A stretch of DNA of 64,000 nt from Pyrinomonadaceae bacterium (GCA_030841105.1 JAVEDE010000026.1:1-64000); one strand, 5' to 3'; positions 7,844 through 17,205 are shown, counted from the stretch's first letter. The notes: generated by a model not told the origin, from the sequence alone. Translations and numbers: made by a program.

Positions 7844-9397
7844 ATGACTGCCGCCCGACACATACGCATCTGCGTTCCCGTCTGCGTGCGCGGCGCGTCC
7901 GAGTTGCGCGGCGCAATCGCGCGCGCTGCCGAAGTCGGCGACATGATCGAGTTGCGCCTCGACTGTCTGGCAGACGATGCGCAACTTGCGCGGGCGACAG
8001 AGGAACTCCCCGCGCTCTTCCGCGAACGCGCGCGCCCCTTCGTCCTCACCTTCCGCACCACGGCGCAGGGCGGCCACCAGACAGCCGACACGCAACGTCG
8101 CGCCGGTTTCTGGGCGGAGAATTTTTCCCCCGGCGACGAGCGCGCCGACTACGCCGACCTCGAACTCGACCTCTGCGAGTTTCTCGCCGCGGAAGAATCC
8201 CGCCGCGCCGCGCAGTTGCTCGACTGGAACAAAGTTATCTGCTCGCACCACGACTTCGCCGGACTCCCCTGTGACCTCGAAGACCTCTTCGCGCGCATGT
8301 TGCGCACGCCCGCGCGCATCCTGAAACTCGCCGTGCGCGCAGACGACATCACGGACTGCCTCCCCGTCCTCAGTCTGCTCGAACGCGCGCGACGCGAGGG
8401 GCGCGAATGTATCGCCGTCGCGATGGGCGAGGCCGGACTTCTGACGCGCGTCCTCGCGCCCGCGCGCGGCGCGTTTCTCACCTTCGGCGCGCTCACACCT
8501 GACCAGTCAACCGCGCCCGGCCAGACGACCGCGCACGAGTTGCGCTCGCTCTACCGCGTCCACCGCATCAACGAACAGACGCAGATCATGGGACTCGTCG
8601 GCTCGCCCGTCTCCCACTCCGTCTCGCCGCACCTGCACAACGCGGCCTTCGACGCGCTCGGCCTCGACGCCGTCTACATCCCCTTCGAGGCCAGCGACGC
8701 GCGCGCCTTCCTCCGGCGCATGGCGCACCCGCGCACGCGCGAACTCGTCTGGAATCTGCGCGGCCTGAGCGTCACCGCGCCGCACAAGAGCGCGGTCATA
8801 TCAGAACTCGATTCAATCGAACCGGCGGCGCGCGAGATCGGCGCGGTCAACACCGTCGTCGTCGAAGGCGACGCGCTCCGCGGCCACAACACGGACGCCG
8901 CCGCCGCGCTCGTCCCGCTCGCCGGACAATTAAACTTGCGCGACGCGCGCGTCGCCATCATCGGCGCGGGCGGCGCGGCGCGTGCGGTCTTGTGGAGTCT
9001 GCGCGAGGCGTGCGCGCACGCCTCCGTCTTCGCGCGCGACCCGGAGCGCGCGCGTGCGACCGCGGAAAACTTCGACGCCCGTCGTCATCCGCTCGACAGC
9101 GCACGCTTCGACAACTTCGATCTCGTCATCAACACGACGCCGCTCGGCACGCGCGGCGCGAGAGAGGATTTGACGCCCGCCACCTCCGCGCAACTCCGCG
9201 GCGCGCGCGTCGCCTACGATCTCGTCTACAATCCGCGCGAGACGCGTTTCATGCGTGAGGCGCGCGCGGCCGGGTGCGAAATAGTTGTGGGCGGCCTCTC
9301 GATGCTCGTCGCGCAGGCCGCCGCGCAGTTCAAGTTATGGACGGGACAAGACGCGCCCCTCGCAGTAATGACCACGGCGGCGGAAACGCAGATGTGA
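7844..9397 (+). CDS. aroDE: Bifunctional 3-dehydroquinate dehydratase (type I) / shikimate dehydrogenase
   Basis: 517 residues covering two consecutive steps of the shikimate pathway in the cytoplasm. Residues 1-~225 are a type I dehydroquinase: IELRLDCL, KVICSHHDF, and ARILKLAVRADD containing the Schiff-base Lys. Residues ~243-510 are AroE: GLVGSPVSHSVSPHLHNAAF, GLSVTAPHK with catalytic Lys, GAVNTVV, GHNTDAAA with catalytic Asp, the NADP Rossmann motif GAGGAARAV, NTTPLG, and GGLSMLVAQAAAQF. The fusion dehydrates dehydroquinate and then reduces dehydroshikimate. A 12-codon mini-frame (7809-7847) ends with a TGA overlapping this ATG and could couple translation; the start otherwise lacks a Shine-Dalgarno. 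Confidence 0.93.
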   Translation: MTAARHIRICVPVCVRGASELRGAIARAAEVGDMIELRLDCLADDAQLARATEELPALFRERARPFVLTFRTTAQGGHQTADTQRRAGFWAENFSPGDERADYADLELDLCEFLAAEESRRAAQLLDWNKVICSHHDFAGLPCDLEDLFARMLRTPARILKLAVRADDITDCLPVLSLLERARREGRECIAVAMGEAGLLTRVLAPARGAFLTFGALTPDQSTAPGQTTAHELRSLYRVHRINEQTQIMGLVGSPVSHSVSPHLHNAAFDALGLDAVYIPFEASDARAFLRRMAHPRTRELVWNLRGLSVTAPHKSAVISELDSIEPAAREIGAVNTVVVEGDALRGHNTDAAAALVPLAGQLNLRDARVAIIGAGGAARAVLWSLREACAHASVFARDPERARATAENFDARRHPLDSARFDNFDLVINTTPLGTRGAREDLTPATSAQLRGARVAYDLVYNPRETRFMREARAAGCEIVVGGLSMLVAQAAAQFKLWTGQDAPLAVMTTAAETQM

Positions 9398-9402
9398 AAA
9401 GC

Positions 9403-9518
9403 AGAGGTTAGAGGCTATAGGTTAGAAGTCAGAAGTAGAGATCAAAAATTAGAGATTAGAGATCAGTTGAAACTGTCTTTACCAGACTCTAACTTCTAAC
9501 CTCTGACTTCTGACTCTC
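9403..9518. repeat. Inverted repeat built of GGTTAGAAGTCAGAAG-type units
   Basis: The left arm (9403-9464) is a chain of degenerate AGAGGTTAGAAGTCAGAAG units. The right arm (9486-9518) is its complement, built of CTCTAACTTCTAACCTC followed by TGACTTCTGACTCTC. It occupies almost the whole gap between aroDE and the ThiF-like gene. The build matches the GGGAAAGG hairpins but the sequence is different. Confidence 0.75.
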
Positions 9519-9525
9519 AAATTTT

Positions 9526-10542
9526 ATGGAGAGATATAGCAGGCAAATTTTGTTCGCGGGCATCGGCCGGGAGGGGCAGGCGCGGCTGTCTGCGGCGCGT
9601 GTGCTCGTCGTGGGGTGCGGCGCGTTGGGATCGTCGCAGGCCGAAGGCTTGGCGCGCGCGGGCGTGGGGCATCTGCGGATCGTGGATCGTGATTTCGTCG
9701 AGGAGTCGAACTTGCAGCGGCAGACGATGTTCACCGAACGCGACGCGCGCGAGCGCGTGCCGAAGGCGGTGGCGGCGGCGCGGCGTATCGCGGAGATCAA
9801 CTCCGACGTGGAGGCCGAGCCGCACGTCGCGGACGTGCATCACGGGAACATCGAACAGCTCATCGAGAATTGCGACCTCGTGCTCGACGGCACGGACAAC
9901 TTCGCCACGCGCTATCTCGTCAACGACGCCTGCGTGAAGCACGAAGTCAACTGGGTCTACGGCGCGGCGGTCGGCTCTTACGGTGTGACGATGACGGTGC
10001 GCCCGCACCAGTCGCCGTGCCTGCGCTGCATCTTCGAGGAGACGCCCCCGGCGGCGAGCGCGGAGACGTGCGACACGGCGGGCGTCATCATGCCGATCAT
10101 CTCCATCGTCGCCGCCGTGCAGGTGAGCGAGGCTTTGAAACTTTTGACCGGACAGACCGACGCGCTGCACCGCACCCTCATGCAGTTCGACGTGTGGCGC
10201 AACGAGTGGCGGCGCATCAAACTCGGCGAGCCGTCGCCCGACTGCCCGACCTGCGCCCACGCGCGCTACGAGACGCTCGCGGCCGAGTCGGTCGAACTCG
10301 CCTCCGTCCTCTGCGGCCGCGACGCCGTGCAAATCTCCCCGCGCCGCCCCACGCGCGTTGACCTCCCCGCGCTCGCCGAACGCCTCCGCCCCACCGGCGA
10401 CGTGCAACTCAACGAGTACCTCCTGCGCCTCCGCACCGGCGACTTCGAGCTAACCGTTTTCCAGGACGCCCGCGCCATCATCCGCGGCACGGACGACATG
10501 ACCACCGCCCGCTCATTGTACGCGCGCTACGTCGGCAACTAG
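9526..10542 (+). CDS. ThiF/MoeB/HesA-family E1-like adenylyltransferase
   Basis: 338 residues. The N-terminal ~250 residues are an E1-like adenylating domain: start ERYSRQILFAGIG, nucleotide-binding VVGCGALGSSQAEGLARAG, Arg finger region EESNLQRQTMF, metal-site motif LVLDGTDNFATRYLVND, and a structural zinc site CLRC with CPTC. Such enzymes adenylate the C-terminal Gly-Gly of ThiS/MoaD-type sulfur carriers. No carrier protein gene is adjacent, so thiamine and molybdopterin roles cannot be separated. The last ~90 residues (from LASVLCGRDAVQI to DDMTTARSLYARYVGN) are a small C-terminal domain rather than a rhodanese. The start is the family-typical MERYSRQ; no Shine-Dalgarno is visible. Confidence 0.88.
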   Translation: MERYSRQILFAGIGREGQARLSAARVLVVGCGALGSSQAEGLARAGVGHLRIVDRDFVEESNLQRQTMFTERDARERVPKAVAAARRIAEINSDVEAEPHVADVHHGNIEQLIENCDLVLDGTDNFATRYLVNDACVKHEVNWVYGAAVGSYGVTMTVRPHQSPCLRCIFEETPPAASAETCDTAGVIMPIISIVAAVQVSEALKLLTGQTDALHRTLMQFDVWRNEWRRIKLGEPSPDCPTCAHARYETLAAESVELASVLCGRDAVQISPRRPTRVDLPALAERLRPTGDVQLNEYLLRLRTGDFELTVFQDARAIIRGTDDMTTARSLYARYVGN

Positions 10543-10547
10543 CGCGT

Positions 10548-10665
10548 GGTTCGCTGCGAGTCGAACGGTTGTTGTTTATTCGCTGCGAGTCAAAGTTCGC
10601 TGTGAGTCGAGCGGTTGTTAGTTCACTCATCAAGAGTCAAACGGTTGTTGCTTCATTCGGACTCG
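10548..10665. repeat. Degenerate repeats of GAGTCGAACGGTTGTTG / TTCGCTGCGAGTC
   Basis: At least four copies of GAGTC(G/A)AACGGTTG-like and three of TTCGCTG(C/T)GAGTC-like phrases are strung together directly after the ThiF-like gene. They run into the 3' end of the convergent PfkB gene (stop at 10653). Spacing is irregular (17-30 bases). This is another gap filled by locally duplicated sequence. Confidence 0.65.
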
Positions 10666-11585
10666 CCGAGTATTTGAGTCAACGTCTGCCGCCGCAGGGT
10701 GGGTGTCGCTCCCGCCTGCGTGGCGACCCACGCCCCGGCGCGGTTGGCGGCTTCGCTGATGCGTGCGAGCGGGGCGCGGCGCAGGTAATAGTGTGCGAGT
10801 GTGGCGATGAAGGCGTCGCCCGCGCCTATCGTGTCTCTGACGCGAACGCGAATCCCCGGATGATCATGCGCGTCGTCTGCGGTCACCAGCAGGCTGCCTT
10901 TCTCGCCGCGCGTGATCGCGACGAGTTCGAGAGCGTAGAGATCGAGCAGTCGCAAAGCCATCGCTTGCTCCGTGTTCGCGTCGAGCCGGAGCATGCGGCC
11001 GAGCGTGTGCAGTTCATCGAGATTGAGCTTGACGATGGTCGCTAAACGGAGCGACCGCTCCAACATGGCGGTGTCGAAAAACGAATGTCGGAGGTTGACG
11101 TCGAAGACGCGCGACGCGCCGGGGCGTGTGAGTTCGAGAAAGCGGATGATCGTTTGCCGCGCCGTTTCGACGCGCTGGCCGAGCGTGCCGAAGCAGATGA
11201 TGTCGGCCTTGAGTGCCAGCTCCTCCCACCGGGTCGTCCATTCCAGATAATCCCACGCGGAGTTTTCGTTGACGGCGAAGATGGCCTCGCCGCGTTCGTC
11301 CAGCCGCACGCGCACCGTGCCCGTCGGGTGTTCGCGGTCAACCTGTAGATGCTCCGTCGAGACGCCGAGACGAGAGAGACGACGCGCGGCCGCGCGACCG
11401 AGCGCGTCGTCGCCGATGCGGCTGGCGACGACCGACTCGTTGCCCAGCAGCCGAGAGATGCAGGCGAAGTTGGTCGGCGCGCCGCCCAGTTGTCTGCCGC
11501 CGGGCAGCATGTCCCAGATCAACTCTCCGAGTCCGACGGCAATCGGCGTCGGTCGCTCCATTGTGGTCGGTTGTTCCAACTCCAT
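10653..11585 (-). CDS. PfkB-family carbohydrate kinase, fructokinase-like
   Basis: About 310 residues from the ATG at 11583-11585. It has the ribokinase/PfkB fold: substrate-binding start VGLGELIWDMLPGG, signature 1 near LGGAPTNFACISRLLG, and signature 2 VRDTIGAGDAFIATL with the catalytic Asp in GAGD. The mid-region FDVNLRHSFFD and VKLNLDELHTLG resembles bacterial fructokinases (the D-x-N-x-R motif), so fructose is the likeliest sugar and ATP the donor; other hexoses are possible. A longer frame to 11636 would overlap the upstream gene, so I use the internal ATG, 19 bases after that gene's stop. It sits on the same strand as the small phage-fold gene. Confidence 0.87.
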   Translation of the reverse strand: MELEQPTTMERPTPIAVGLGELIWDMLPGGRQLGGAPTNFACISRLLGNESVVASRIGDDALGRAAARRLSRLGVSTEHLQVDREHPTGTVRVRLDERGEAIFAVNENSAWDYLEWTTRWEELALKADIICFGTLGQRVETARQTIIRFLELTRPGASRVFDVNLRHSFFDTAMLERSLRLATIVKLNLDELHTLGRMLRLDANTEQAMALRLLDLYALELVAITRGEKGSLLVTADDAHDHPGIRVRVRDTIGAGDAFIATLAHYYLRRAPLARISEAANRAGAWVATQAGATPTLRRQTLTQILGESE

Positions 11586-11604
11586 GATCTCGTGCGGGCG
11601 GGTC

Positions 11605-11964
11605 TTAGTCGCCGCCGCCACCGGCCTCGTATGCATTCAACGCCGCCTCGCATCTTTGTGCGGGAGAAGCGTTGACGAGTTTGAATAAGTCTTCGTCGTC
11701 CGAAGGGTCGGCGGCGCGGACGACTTCGGCGAGGGCTTTGAGGTAGGCGCGCGCGAGGCCGAGCCGGTGCAGGTATTGTTCCGCCGCCCACATCGCGTCG
11801 AGGTCGTGCGAGTAGTGTGGAATCTCGCGGCGTTGAGGGCCTTTCCCCGTGTGGACGAAGCCGTAAAATTTCAACGCGCCCTCTTCGCGCGACGGTTCGA
11901 TGTCCGTCCAGCCCATGACCCGCTCGGCGAAACGGATGTGTAAGAGTTCTTTGTAGTGTTCCAT
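11605..11964 (-). CDS. Small protein resembling the phage ABA-sandwich domain
   Basis: 119 residues. The pattern FAERVMGWTDIEPS, then PHYSHDLDAMWAAEQYLHRLG, then AEVV and LVNASPAQRCEAALNAY resembles the Phage_ABA_S family. In that family a conserved V(M)GW, a P-x-Y-S-x-D-x-x-A-x-W block and a C-terminal A-x-x-x-R-C-x-A-A-L block define the fold. Members are often in phages but also stand alone in bacterial chromosomes; function unknown. It precedes the PfkB gene on the minus strand by ~19 bases and is divergent from hrpB. No other phage gene is near. Confidence 0.72.
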   Translation of the reverse strand: MEHYKELLHIRFAERVMGWTDIEPSREEGALKFYGFVHTGKGPQRREIPHYSHDLDAMWAAEQYLHRLGLARAYLKALAEVVRAADPSDDEDLFKLVNASPAQRCEAALNAYEAGGGGD

Positions 11965-12024
11965 ACGCTCGCGTTTACCCTTTCGCGCCCGCGCAGATTA
12001 TCATGCCGTCGAAGATAACAGTTT

Positions 12025-14640
12025 ATGCAGCCGCTTCCCATTGACGCGCTCCTGCCGGAGGTCGTCGCCTCTTTGCGCGACACGCCCCGGCTCGTCGTCG
12101 AAGCCCCGCCCGGCGCGGGGAAGACGACGCGCCTGCCGCCGGCGCTGCTCGACGCGGGACTCGCGGGCGCGGGTGAGATATTAGTCCTTGAACCGCGTCG
12201 CATCGCGGCGCGTCTGGCCGCGCGACGTGTGGCCGACGAGCGTGACGAAGAACTCGGCGAGACCGTCGGCTATCAAGTGCGCTTCGAGTCGGTCGGCGGG
12301 GCGCGGACGCGCCTGAAGTACGTTACCGAAGGCATCTTGTTGCGTCGTCTGCTGAATGATCCGCAACTGCCGAAAGTGAGTGTCGTCATCCTCGATGAGT
12401 TTCACGAACGCCATCTGGAATCCGATCTCGCGCTCGCGCTGTTGAAGCGTTTGCAGCAACAAACGCGCCCCGACCTGCGCCTCGTCGTCATGTCCGCCAC
12501 GCTCGACGCCGCGCCCGTCGCGCGTTTCCTCGGAGCGTGTCCCACGCTGCGCTCCGAAGGGCGTCGCTTCGAGGTGGAGATCGAGCATCTCAACAGACCC
12601 GACGAACGCCCCGTCGCCGTGCAGGTTCAAGCGGCCGTGCGCCGTTTGCTCGCAGAAGGGCTGGACGGCGACGCGCTGGTGTTCCTTCCGGGCGCGGCCG
12701 AGATCAGGCGCGCGGCGGAAGCCTGCGCCCCGCTCGCCGCGGAGTTCGACCTGTCAATCTTGCCGCTCCACGGCGAGTTGTCCCCGGCCGAACAGGATCG
12801 CGCCGTGCGACCCGCCGACCGGCGCAAGCTCATCTTGTCAACGAACGTGGCCGAGAGTTCCGTGACGATTCCGGGTGTGGTCGCGGTCGTTGACGCGGGG
12901 CTGGCGCGCGTCGCCGAACACTCACAGTGGTCTGGACTGCCGACGTTCAGCGTGACGCGCATCAGCCGCGCCTCGGCCGCGCAGCGCGCGGGGCGTGCGG
13001 GGCGCACGCGGCCGGGTCGTGCCCTGCGCCTCTACACCGCGCAGGATTTCAACGCGCGCGCGGAATACGAGACGCCGGAAATTCTCCGCGCCGATCTGAC
13101 CGAGGCGACGCTCGAACTGCACGCCGCGGGCGTCGGTGATCTGCACAACTTCGAGTGGTTCGAGCCGCCGCCCGCACGCGCTCTGGAACAGGCGGAGACA
13201 CTGTTGCGCGGTTTGGGCGCGCTCGACGGCGGGCGCAAAGTGACCGCCGCCGGAAGACGCATGCTCCAACTGCCGCTTCATCCGAGACTCGCGCGGGTCT
13301 TGATCGAAGCCGAGTCGCGTGGCGTCGCGGCCGCGGCGTGCGTCGTCGCCGCGCTCCTCAGCGAACGCGACATACGCGCGCGTCAACTGTTGTCCGGCTC
13401 GCGCGAATCCAGACCCGCGAAGCACGCGTCGCACGGCAAGTCCGACCTGCTCACTTTGTTCGACCTGTTCGCGGAGGCGGCGTCGAAAAACTTCGCGGCC
13501 GAAGTTTCGCGCCGCTTGAATCTCGACCCGCGTGCGTTGCAAAGAGTCGAGCGTGTGCGGCGGCAACTCGAACGTCTCCTCGGGGTGAAGAATGAGAACC
13601 TCAAGACCTCCGCCGACAAGGAAGCCGAACTGCTGATCTCGATCCTCGCAGGCTATCCCGATAGGGTCGCGCGCCGTCGCAGCTTTGCGGGCAAGACGGC
13701 GGGCGACAATTATGAGTTGTTGCTCTCAGGCGGGGGCGCGGCAACGCTCGCGCCGGAGAGTCTGGTGCGCGCGGAAGAGTTTCTCGTCGCGGTGGACGCG
13801 GAGGAGCGGCGCGGCTTGCGTGCGGGCGCGTCGCGCGGGGCTTCGACCGTGGTGCGTCTCGCCAGCGCCATCGAACCCGAATGGCTGCTCGACCTGTTCG
13901 CCGAGAACATCAGAGAGACGACCGACCTTGAATGGAACGCGCAACTGGAACGCGTCGAGACGGTGAACCGGCTCACGTATGAAGGCATCACGCTCGACGA
14001 GAGCCGCGCGAGTGCGCCGGGCGACGCGAGCGTCGCCGCGGTGTTGGCGGAAGCGGTGCTCGCCGCCGGGTACGAGACGTTGTTCGAGCGCGAGACGTTA
14101 GAACGTTTCATCGCGCGCGTCGAGTTCCTCGGACGCACGTTCCCCGAAGCCGACTTCCCGACGCTCGGCGAAGAGGACGTGCGCGCGTCTGTCTTGGCCT
14201 TGTGCGAGGGACGGCGCAGTCTCGCGGAAGTGAGAGAAGCGGCGCGGCACAGCGATGGCTTGCTGCGAGTCCTCAACGCGCGTTTGACTTCGGAGCAGTC
14301 GCGCATGTTGGCGAAGCTCGCGCCGGAGCGTGTGACGCTGGCGCGGGGGCGGCAGGTGCGCGTCAATTACGAGCGGGACAAACCGCCCTGGATCGCGTCG
14401 AGGCTGCAAGACTTTTTCGGGATGAAGGACGCGCCGCCGGTCGCGGGCGGGCGCGTGCCGCTCGTCCTCCACCTGCTCGCGCCGAACGGGCGCGCGGTGC
14501 AGATCACGACGGACTTGAGCGGATTCTGGTCGCGCCATTATCCGCAAGTGCGACGCGAACTGAGCCGACGCTACCCGCGCCACAACTGGCCGGAAAACCC
14601 GCTCGCCCCGCCCTCCGAAAAAGGCGACCGTCAACGTTAA
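12025..14640 (+). CDS. hrpB: ATP-dependent helicase HrpB
   Basis: 871 residues, close to the usual length for HrpB, a DEAH/RHA-type superfamily 2 helicase. Motif I is VEAPPGAGKTTRLPPALL (~25), motif II is VVILDEFHERHLESDLAL, motif III is VVMSATLD, and motif VI is SAAQRAGRAGRTRPGRALRL. The HA2-like winged region and the HrpB C-terminal domain follow, with RVTLARGRQVRVNYERDKPP, RLQDFFGMKD and PLVLHLLAPNGRAVQITTDL, then the closing WSRHYPQVRRELSRRYPRHNWPENP. The DEFH variant of the DEAH box is typical of HrpB. Its role in the cell is not well defined. Confidence 0.95.
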   Translation: MQPLPIDALLPEVVASLRDTPRLVVEAPPGAGKTTRLPPALLDAGLAGAGEILVLEPRRIAARLAARRVADERDEELGETVGYQVRFESVGGARTRLKYVTEGILLRRLLNDPQLPKVSVVILDEFHERHLESDLALALLKRLQQQTRPDLRLVVMSATLDAAPVARFLGACPTLRSEGRRFEVEIEHLNRPDERPVAVQVQAAVRRLLAEGLDGDALVFLPGAAEIRRAAEACAPLAAEFDLSILPLHGELSPAEQDRAVRPADRRKLILSTNVAESSVTIPGVVAVVDAGLARVAEHSQWSGLPTFSVTRISRASAAQRAGRAGRTRPGRALRLYTAQDFNARAEYETPEILRADLTEATLELHAAGVGDLHNFEWFEPPPARALEQAETLLRGLGALDGGRKVTAAGRRMLQLPLHPRLARVLIEAESRGVAAAACVVAALLSERDIRARQLLSGSRESRPAKHASHGKSDLLTLFDLFAEAASKNFAAEVSRRLNLDPRALQRVERVRRQLERLLGVKNENLKTSADKEAELLISILAGYPDRVARRRSFAGKTAGDNYELLLSGGGAATLAPESLVRAEEFLVAVDAEERRGLRAGASRGASTVVRLASAIEPEWLLDLFAENIRETTDLEWNAQLERVETVNRLTYEGITLDESRASAPGDASVAAVLAEAVLAAGYETLFERETLERFIARVEFLGRTFPEADFPTLGEEDVRASVLALCEGRRSLAEVREAARHSDGLLRVLNARLTSEQSRMLAKLAPERVTLARGRQVRVNYERDKPPWIASRLQDFFGMKDAPPVAGGRVPLVLHLLAPNGRAVQITTDLSGFWSRHYPQVRRELSRRYPRHNWPENPLAPPSEKGDRQR

Positions 14641-14645
14641 GTAAC

Positions 14646-14681
14646 GCGCCGCCGCAAGCGTGAGGAATGCGCCGCCGCAAG
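14646..14681. repeat. Two-copy tandem duplication just after the hrpB stop
   Basis: GCGCCGCCGCAAG occurs at 14646-14658 and again at 14669-14681, a 23-base period, starting five bases after the TAA of hrpB. Partial similarity continues on both sides. Confidence 0.6.
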
Positions 14682-14770
14682 GCTCGCGCCCAACGTGTAC
14701 CTGCAACGCTTCTTTTCGAGTTATCATCAGACCGGCGGTATTTAATCCAACACGACAAGAAACTTCATTG

Positions 14771-17029
14771 ATGCTCAACAACACATTTCGGCTGCGCTTT
14801 GTTTCGCTTCTTCCGCTTCTCTGCCTGTTCGTCTGCGTCGCCTCCACGGCGCGCGCGGGCGGCCCCGTCGTCTGGGAGACGAATTCGCGCGAGGAACTTT
14901 TACGCGGCGAAGCGCGCGGCGTCTCCGTCACGGACACGGGCGCGCTCATGCTCGCGCCACGCTTCGCGCAACTGTTCGACACCGAGCAGGCTTACGTCTG
15001 GTCAACCGCCGCCGACGAACGCGGCAACGTCTATCTCGGCACGGGGCACGACGGGCGCATCTTCCGCGTCGCGGCCGACGGCAAGGGCGCACTGCTCTAC
15101 GACGCGGCGGAACTCGACGTGACCGCGCTCGTCGTCGGACGCGACGGCGCGTTGTATGCGGGCACGTCGCCTGACGGCAAAGTCTATCGCATCGGCACGG
15201 ACGGACGCGCCGCCGAATATTTCGACCCGCCCGACAAGTACATCTGGTCGCTCGCCGTGCTTGCGGACGGCGCGCTTGCCGTCGGCACGGGCGACACGGG
15301 CAAGCTCTACCGAGTGCGCGCGGCGGCGGCGAAGCCCGAAGAGTCTTTGTTGATTGACGTGAACGAGACGCACGTCATCTCGCTCGCCGTGGACAAGCAG
15401 GGGCAACTGATCGCGGGCACTGATCCGGGCGGGCTGGTCTTGCGCGTCTCGCCGGAAGGGAAGGCGTTCGCGCTCTTCGACTCGCCGCTCAGGGAACTGC
15501 ACGCGCTCTCCATAGCGGCCGACAATTCGATCTACGCGCTCGCCCTGAGCGACGCGGCCTCGCGCGGAAGCGCGCCCTCCGGCGGCGCGACAACGGTGAC
15601 GACTTCGGCGGGCAGCGGCGCGGTGAGCGGCACGGTCGTCACTTCGTCCGTGGTGGAAGAGGGCGGGCAGCCGTCGCCGTTCGCGGCCGCGCAGCAACCT
15701 GCGGCGCGCAGTCGCAACGAACTGGCGAACGCCCGCAGCGCGGTCTTTCGCATCCTGCCCGACGGCGGGACGGACGTGTTGTGGAGTTCGAGTTCGGTGA
15801 CGGCGTTTGCCGTCGCGCCCGCGCCGCAGGGCGGCGTGCTCATCGGCACGAGCGACAAGGGGCGCATCTACGCCGTCACCGACGACGGGCGCGACACGCT
15901 CCTGCTACAGTCAACGGAAGATCAAATCTCCTCGTTCGTCGTGCGCGGGCGCGAGGCGTTCGCCGCGTCGAGCAATCAGGGGAAACTGTTTCGCTTCGCG
16001 GCCGAGCCAGTGGCCGAAGGGACGTATGAGTCGCCGGTGCGCGACGCGAAAGTGGTCGCTTCTTGGGGGCGCATCTGGTGGCGCGGGACGGGCGCGGTCG
16101 AGTTGCAGACGCGCACGGGCAACACCGAACGACCCGACATGACCTGGAGCGAGTGGAGCGCGCCCTACCGCGACCCTGCGGGCGCGGCCGTCACCAGCCC
16201 GCGCGCTCGCTTCATTCAGTGGCGCGCGGTGCTGCGCGCTCCGGCAAGCGGCGCGTCGGCAACAGCAACAGGAGCGGGCGGCGAGACGCGCATCGAAGAC
16301 GTGAGCGTCGCATATCTACCGCGCAACGTCGCGCCGGAGATTCTCTCGATCACGACGCTGCCGACGGGCGTCGCCCTGCTGCCCGCAATTCAAATTCAGA
16401 CCGACCCGAACCTCGAAGCCTCCGGCCTCGACGCGTCGCTCATCGGCCCCGTGCCGCAAGTGCCCGCGCGGCGCGCGTTCCAGCGGGGCGCGGTCGCGTT
16501 ACAGTGGCAGGCCGAGGATCGCAACGGCGACACGCTCGAATACGCCGTCTACTATCGCGCGCAGAGCGAGACGGCGTTCCACCTGTTGAAGGAAAAGTTG
16601 CGCGACAACTTTCACACGGTTGACGGCGCGGCGCTCGGCGACGGCCGCTACATCTTCAAAGTGGTGGCGACGGACGCGCCGGAAAATTCCGTGGGCGCGG
16701 CGCTCTACGGCGAGCGCATCAGCGAGCCGGTCGAAGTTGACAACACCGCACCAACGGTGCGCGCGTCGGGCGAGGCGACGGTGAGCGGCGAGCGCGTGCG
16801 CGTCGGGTTCGTCGTGGAGGACGCGCGCGGGCGCGTGCGACGCGCCGACGTGAGCGTTGACGGCGGCGCGTGGCGCGCGGTCTTCCCCGAAGACGGCATC
16901 GCCGACAGCCCGCGCGAAACCTTCGCGCTCGACCTGCCGCTCACAGGCGCGGGCGAACACACCATCTCCCTGCGCGGCTTCGACGCCAGCGGCAACGTCG
17001 GCAGCGCGCGCGTGCTGGTCAGAAGATAG
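14771..17029 (+). CDS. Secreted beta-propeller (WD40/YVTN-like) protein
   Basis: 752 residues from the ATG at 14771. A signal peptide is clear (FRLRF, then VSLLPLLCLFVCVASTARA-G). Residues ~60-420 hold repeated blades such as VYLGTGHDGRIFRVAADG, LYAGTSPDGKVYRIGTDG, LAVGTGDTGKLYRVRA and VLIGTSDKGRIYAVTDDG, spaced ~45 residues, interrupted by a Ser/Thr/Gly/Ala linker. The C-terminal part has RIEDVSVAYLPRNVAPEI, LQWQAEDRNGDTLEYAVYYR and VDNTAPTVRASGEATVSG, which look like fibronectin-III or bacterial Ig-like beta-sandwiches. It is probably a periplasmic or surface scaffold; no catalytic residues are visible. Confidence 0.82.
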   Translation: MLNNTFRLRFVSLLPLLCLFVCVASTARAGGPVVWETNSREELLRGEARGVSVTDTGALMLAPRFAQLFDTEQAYVWSTAADERGNVYLGTGHDGRIFRVAADGKGALLYDAAELDVTALVVGRDGALYAGTSPDGKVYRIGTDGRAAEYFDPPDKYIWSLAVLADGALAVGTGDTGKLYRVRAAAAKPEESLLIDVNETHVISLAVDKQGQLIAGTDPGGLVLRVSPEGKAFALFDSPLRELHALSIAADNSIYALALSDAASRGSAPSGGATTVTTSAGSGAVSGTVVTSSVVEEGGQPSPFAAAQQPAARSRNELANARSAVFRILPDGGTDVLWSSSSVTAFAVAPAPQGGVLIGTSDKGRIYAVTDDGRDTLLLQSTEDQISSFVVRGREAFAASSNQGKLFRFAAEPVAEGTYESPVRDAKVVASWGRIWWRGTGAVELQTRTGNTERPDMTWSEWSAPYRDPAGAAVTSPRARFIQWRAVLRAPASGASATATGAGGETRIEDVSVAYLPRNVAPEILSITTLPTGVALLPAIQIQTDPNLEASGLDASLIGPVPQVPARRAFQRGAVALQWQAEDRNGDTLEYAVYYRAQSETAFHLLKEKLRDNFHTVDGAALGDGRYIFKVVATDAPENSVGAALYGERISEPVEVDNTAPTVRASGEATVSGERVRVGFVVEDARGRVRRADVSVDGGAWRAVFPEDGIADSPRETFALDLPLTGAGEHTISLRGFDASGNVGSARVLVRR

Positions 17030-17130
17030 GTGAAAGGGGAAGGGGTAAAGGGAAAAGCAAGCATCGGCGAAAGCAACGCGCCTGCCTTTGTCCTAACCTT
17101 TCCCCTTACCCTTTTGCCTTTACCCCTTCC
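17030..17130. repeat. Purine-rich inverted repeat, member C
   Basis: The left arm (17030-17060, GAAAGGGGAAGGGGTAAAGG type) starts immediately after the stop codon of the beta-propeller gene. The right arm (17093-17130, CCTTTCCCCTTACCC then TTTTGCCTTTACCCC) is its complement, with a ~32-base loop. The rest of the 312-base gap up to 17341 holds the hairpin at 17206-17247 and the leader of the next gene. Confidence 0.75.
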
Positions 17131-17205
17131 TTACACGATACCGTATGAGTTGCACCGGAAAGCGTGCGCGGGCGGGCGTAACGCGGTAAACTACGGACTG
17201 TAAAA

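Noticed and set aside
6576-7916. 446-codon minus-strand open frame across both zinc-ribbon genes
   Set aside because: It spans two well-formed plus-strand genes with Shine-Dalgarno sites; composition is of the antisense type.
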